A DNA stretch of 64,000 nucleotides from contig NZ_CP150241.1 in the NCBI RefSeq assembly GCF_037975235.1, positions 2,604,001 to 2,668,000 on the forward strand, given 5' to 3'. The stretch is from Paenibacillus sp. FSL R5-0341. Lineage in GTDB: Bacteria > Bacillota > Bacilli > Paenibacillales > Paenibacillaceae. Position numbers and translations under genes: made by a program. Positions 62,047-64,000 of this stretch are shown here, one piece after another. A model generated the notes under the pieces. It did no database searches. It worked only from the letters and a program-made list of their open reading frames with translations, and had not been told where the DNA came from. Within the stretch, counting starts at the first letter, position 1. Each line of letters begins with the position of its first letter.

Positions 62047-62325
62047 ATGGAATGCAGGACAGGCTGTGCCGCATGTTGTATCGCGATTTCCATATCGTCA
62101 CCGATACCGGGCATGGCTCATGGCAAGCCGGCAGGTGTACGTTGTGTGCAGCTTACCGATGATAATCGCTGTGGAATTTTTGGCCAAAAAGAGCGTCCTG
62201 CGGTATGCAGTGGATTGCAGGCTGAGGAAGAGATGTGCGGTAGCACCGATCAGGAAGCCTTTGATATTCTGACCTGGTTGGAGCAAGAAACCGCACCGAC
62301 CTTAATTGTACCGAAGGTAATGTGA
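62047..62325 (+). CDS. YkgJ-like cysteine cluster protein
   Basis: ATG 62047 follows TGAGGAGGGAATACGT. The 92-residue protein carries the zinc/iron-chelating cysteine pattern: CRTGCAACCIAISISSPIPGM at the start, RCVQLTDDNRCGIFGQKERPAVCSG in the middle, and a later Cys in EEEMCGST. These small proteins bind a metal through the Cys cluster; a role in metal handling or redox is usual but unproven. Confidence 0.87.
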   Translation: MECRTGCAACCIAISISSPIPGMAHGKPAGVRCVQLTDDNRCGIFGQKERPAVCSGLQAEEEMCGSTDQEAFDILTWLEQETAPTLIVPKVM

Positions 62326-62402
62326 ATGACTTGTTTTAATTAAATAGGATATTTATACTTAATATGGAAGAAGGTCGATCAGAGAGAGGAGACTCGAATA
62401 GA

Positions 62403-62606
62403 ATGGGGTTTGTTAAACGTTTTGTATTGGTTGTTGTGAATATGATCGGAGAGTTATGGATGGGCTTTTACCGACGTAACTCGGATTATTATGACCATCA
62501 GACTTCGGAGTCCAAGAGCAAGATTGGCTATTATGCATTTATTATTGGAGCAACGGTAGCTACAGTGGGCATTGTGGGCTGGATGTACAACCGAATTTAT
62601 TCATGA
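62403..62606 (+). CDS. Small membrane protein, 67 residues
   Basis: ATG 62403 is preceded by AGAGGAGACTCGAATAGA; the in-frame ATG at 62364 has no site. The protein has two hydrophobic segments (FVKRFVLVVVNMIGELWMGF near 2-22, and IGYYAFIIGATVATVGIVGW near 39-60) around a polar, charged loop (YRRNSDYYDHQTSESKSK). No family is recognised. It lies between the cysteine-cluster gene and a bidirectional terminator. Confidence 0.6.
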   Translation: MGFVKRFVLVVVNMIGELWMGFYRRNSDYYDHQTSESKSKIGYYAFIIGATVATVGIVGWMYNRIYS

Positions 62607-62664
62607 TTAGTCATTATGCTTAATTTGAATGAGGCCAAATGCTGAAGATGAGTCTGTACAAACA

Positions 62665-62709
62665 AAAGAGAGTATCCGCAGGATATGACATCAAATGGAT
62701 ACTCTCTTT
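62665..62709. terminator. Bidirectional terminator before the AbrB-type gene
   Basis: AAAGAGAGTATCC (62665-62677) pairs perfectly with GGATACTCTCTTT (62697-62709). Confidence 0.85.
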
Positions 62710-62733
62710 GGCATGGGATCAGAGAAGATATGA

Positions 62734-63849
62734 TCATTGAAGTGAGGGCTTAGCTTTCTTTCCCTTCAACATATGTACGAGAATCATCTTCAGTACGGAA
62801 GAGACGATGAAGAAAATAAACAGGATGCGGAACAATTGATATCCGGATACAACCGAAAGGTCAGCATTCACTTCATGTGCCATGATACTCATCTGATCCA
62901 TGCCGCCAGGGGCCATACTGAGTAGCGAGGTTGCCGCCGAGAGAGAGAACACATTCATTAACAGATAACTCAATCCAAGCGCACCAACAATGAGCAGTAC
63001 ACTGCTAATCACCGCTAGGGTCACTGTCTGTGTCTTACGTTGCAACTGTTCCGGCTTGAGCATCAGTCCAACGTGACTGCCTATCATCAATTGCGATACG
63101 TTCAGCAGGGAGGTTGGCAGACTGGGTATGTGCATGGCTGTACTTAATTGAATGACACACATAACGATCATGGGACCCAGCATAAAGGCCGTCGGAAACC
63201 GGAGTTTGTGTGCAACCCATGCACCAGCTACACAGAGCGGAGCATAGAGGAGGATCTCGGGGAAAAGGGCTCCCCACGTTGCTATGTCAATGAGCGGCTG
63301 ACCTGAACTGCCACCTGCGGTACCTCCAATCCACGGACTGAACAGCAAGAACGGAACACAGAAGACAATCATGATCAACCGTGTCACCTGCAAAAAGGTA
63401 ACCAGCGTCAGATTGATGGATTTCATCTCTTCTGCAAGGGACACCATCTGGGATAGTCCTCCTGGAATGCTGCCAACCAGCAGGGAGGGGAAGTCAAAAT
63501 CAGTCACCTTAGAAGCGATGTAGGCCGTAAGCACACACAATCCGATTAACAGCAGGGTCATCAGCAGCATCATGGGAAGTTGTTGCAAAATGCCGTGCAG
63601 AGCCTCTTCGGTTAAGGTGAGTCCAATTGAATAGCCAACAATCAGAATGCCATAGTCCCGGATGGAGGCAGGCCACATGAGTGGCCATTTGGCAACTTGG
63701 GAACCAAGCAGCATGAATACCATTGGCCCGAGCAACCACGGGATCGGTGTATGAATGACTGTGAACAGCAATCCGCCAAGAACAGAGACACCCAGACTAA
63801 GAAAAAACCGAAAGACAACGTAGGAACCGAGCTTGTGCATCAGTTCCAT
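62734..63849 (-). CDS. AbrB family membrane protein (putative transporter/regulator)
   Basis: The 371-residue protein has about ten membrane helices arranged as two repeats, typical of the AbrB/ammonia monooxygenase-like family: IPWLLGPMVFMLLGSQ and, later, FPTAFMLGPMIVMCVIQL; SIPGGLSQMVSLAEEM and SMAPGGMDQMSIMAHEV. The paired GG-Q-M motifs mark the internal duplication. Despite the name it is a membrane protein and not the DNA-binding AbrB; its activity is unclear and may be transport. ATG 63849 has only a weak ribosome site; ATG 63840 is an alternative. It is transcribed towards the terminator at 62665. Confidence 0.85.
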   Translation of the reverse strand: MELMHKLGSYVVFRFFLSLGVSVLGGLLFTVIHTPIPWLLGPMVFMLLGSQVAKWPLMWPASIRDYGILIVGYSIGLTLTEEALHGILQQLPMMLLMTLLLIGLCVLTAYIASKVTDFDFPSLLVGSIPGGLSQMVSLAEEMKSINLTLVTFLQVTRLIMIVFCVPFLLFSPWIGGTAGGSSGQPLIDIATWGALFPEILLYAPLCVAGAWVAHKLRFPTAFMLGPMIVMCVIQLSTAMHIPSLPTSLLNVSQLMIGSHVGLMLKPEQLQRKTQTVTLAVISSVLLIVGALGLSYLLMNVFSLSAATSLLSMAPGGMDQMSIMAHEVNADLSVVSGYQLFRILFIFFIVSSVLKMILVHMLKGKKAKPSLQ

Positions 63850-64000
63850 CCGTTTAGCCTACCGGTTGAATGAGGTGGTATGAGATTCAGGTATGCATTC
63901 AGGTTTAATGAAGGATTCATGTTCATGTGTGATCACTCCTGATGATGAGATACGTTGCGTTATCTGCGGAACAACCAAGCTGCTTTTTCAACTTATCAAG
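63850..64000. other. Window end, no feature seen
   Basis: The last 151 bases hold no supported coding start or hairpin; they probably contain the promoter of the AbrB-type gene. Confidence 0.4.

Noticed and set aside
1..64000. CRISPR array, rRNA, tRNA, transposase or prophage
   Set aside because: No regularly spaced repeats, cloverleaf sequences, rRNA cores or recombinase motifs were recognised by reading; a tRNAscan or CRISPR search was not possible.

Overview
The window looks like chromosomal DNA of a Gram-positive, spore-forming, carbohydrate-scavenging bacterium, most likely a Paenibacillus. The evidence is mid-range GC with strong GGAGG ribosome sites, a YesM/YesN-type two-component system beside a sugar ABC transporter, a spore-coat transglutaminase, a BM3-like cytochrome P450 reductase, a Btr-like AraC/binding-protein fusion, and Bacillus-type cre, Rex, Fur and TreR sites. 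The genus is inferred from gene content, not from a database search. I saw no rRNA, tRNA, CRISPR array, prophage or transposase.

Layout. 1-1797: the 3' part of a self-sufficient P450/reductase. 1950-2885: small unknown genes. 2961-11228 (minus): one six-gene operon of sensor kinase, response regulator, two sugar permeases, lipoprotein binding protein and an intracellular glycosidase-like enzyme, followed by a Gfo/Idh/MocA dehydrogenase (11348-12637). 12765-15532: AraC regulator, RidA-like, GNAT and APH-like kinase. 15811-19729: a cluster of a large unknown-plus-methyltransferase protein, histidine phosphatase, DEDDh exonuclease and a small unknown protein. 19835-22729: Fur-controlled siderophore-type binding protein and its Btr-like regulator. 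22800-24383: two AT-rich secreted proteins. 24644-31586: a degenerate pyruvate phosphate dikinase-like protein, an LTA synthase, a luciferase-like oxidoreductase, a PPP-type phosphatase and a thioredoxin-like ferredoxin. 31984-38731: Mn-dependent pyrophosphatase, an IF-3 paralogue, spore transglutaminase (minus), a hybrid PAS histidine kinase, a truncated KhtT-like protein (minus) and a lipoprotein (minus). 38981-46190: a 30-residue membrane peptide, an M3 peptidase, an AT-rich patch (ATP-grasp protein, aldo/keto reductase, TetR regulator) and an iron alcohol dehydrogenase with Rex and cre boxes. 46776-51821: glgC, glgD, glgP. 52077-60897: VanZ-like protein, alpha-glucosidase, UPF0173 hydrolase, dicarboxylate/glutamate symporter and a trehalose pair (phosphotrehalase plus PTS EIIBCA). 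61127-63849: serine hydrolase, cysteine-cluster protein, a small membrane protein and an AbrB-type membrane protein (minus).

How the genes work together. Much of the window handles sugar entry and storage: a sensed ABC uptake system, trehalose by PTS, alpha-glucan hydrolysis, and glycogen precursor synthesis and breakdown. Several control regions carry catabolite or redox operator candidates.

The most unusual items are: (i) three related 215-250 bp foldback elements between genes (15535-15750, 31726-31956, 49120-49369), the third directly in front of glgP; (ii) a PPDK-like protein lacking the phosphohistidine domain and the catalytic cysteine; (iii) the 740-residue methyltransferase cluster; and (iv) a paired Rex/cre control region in front of the alcohol dehydrogenase.
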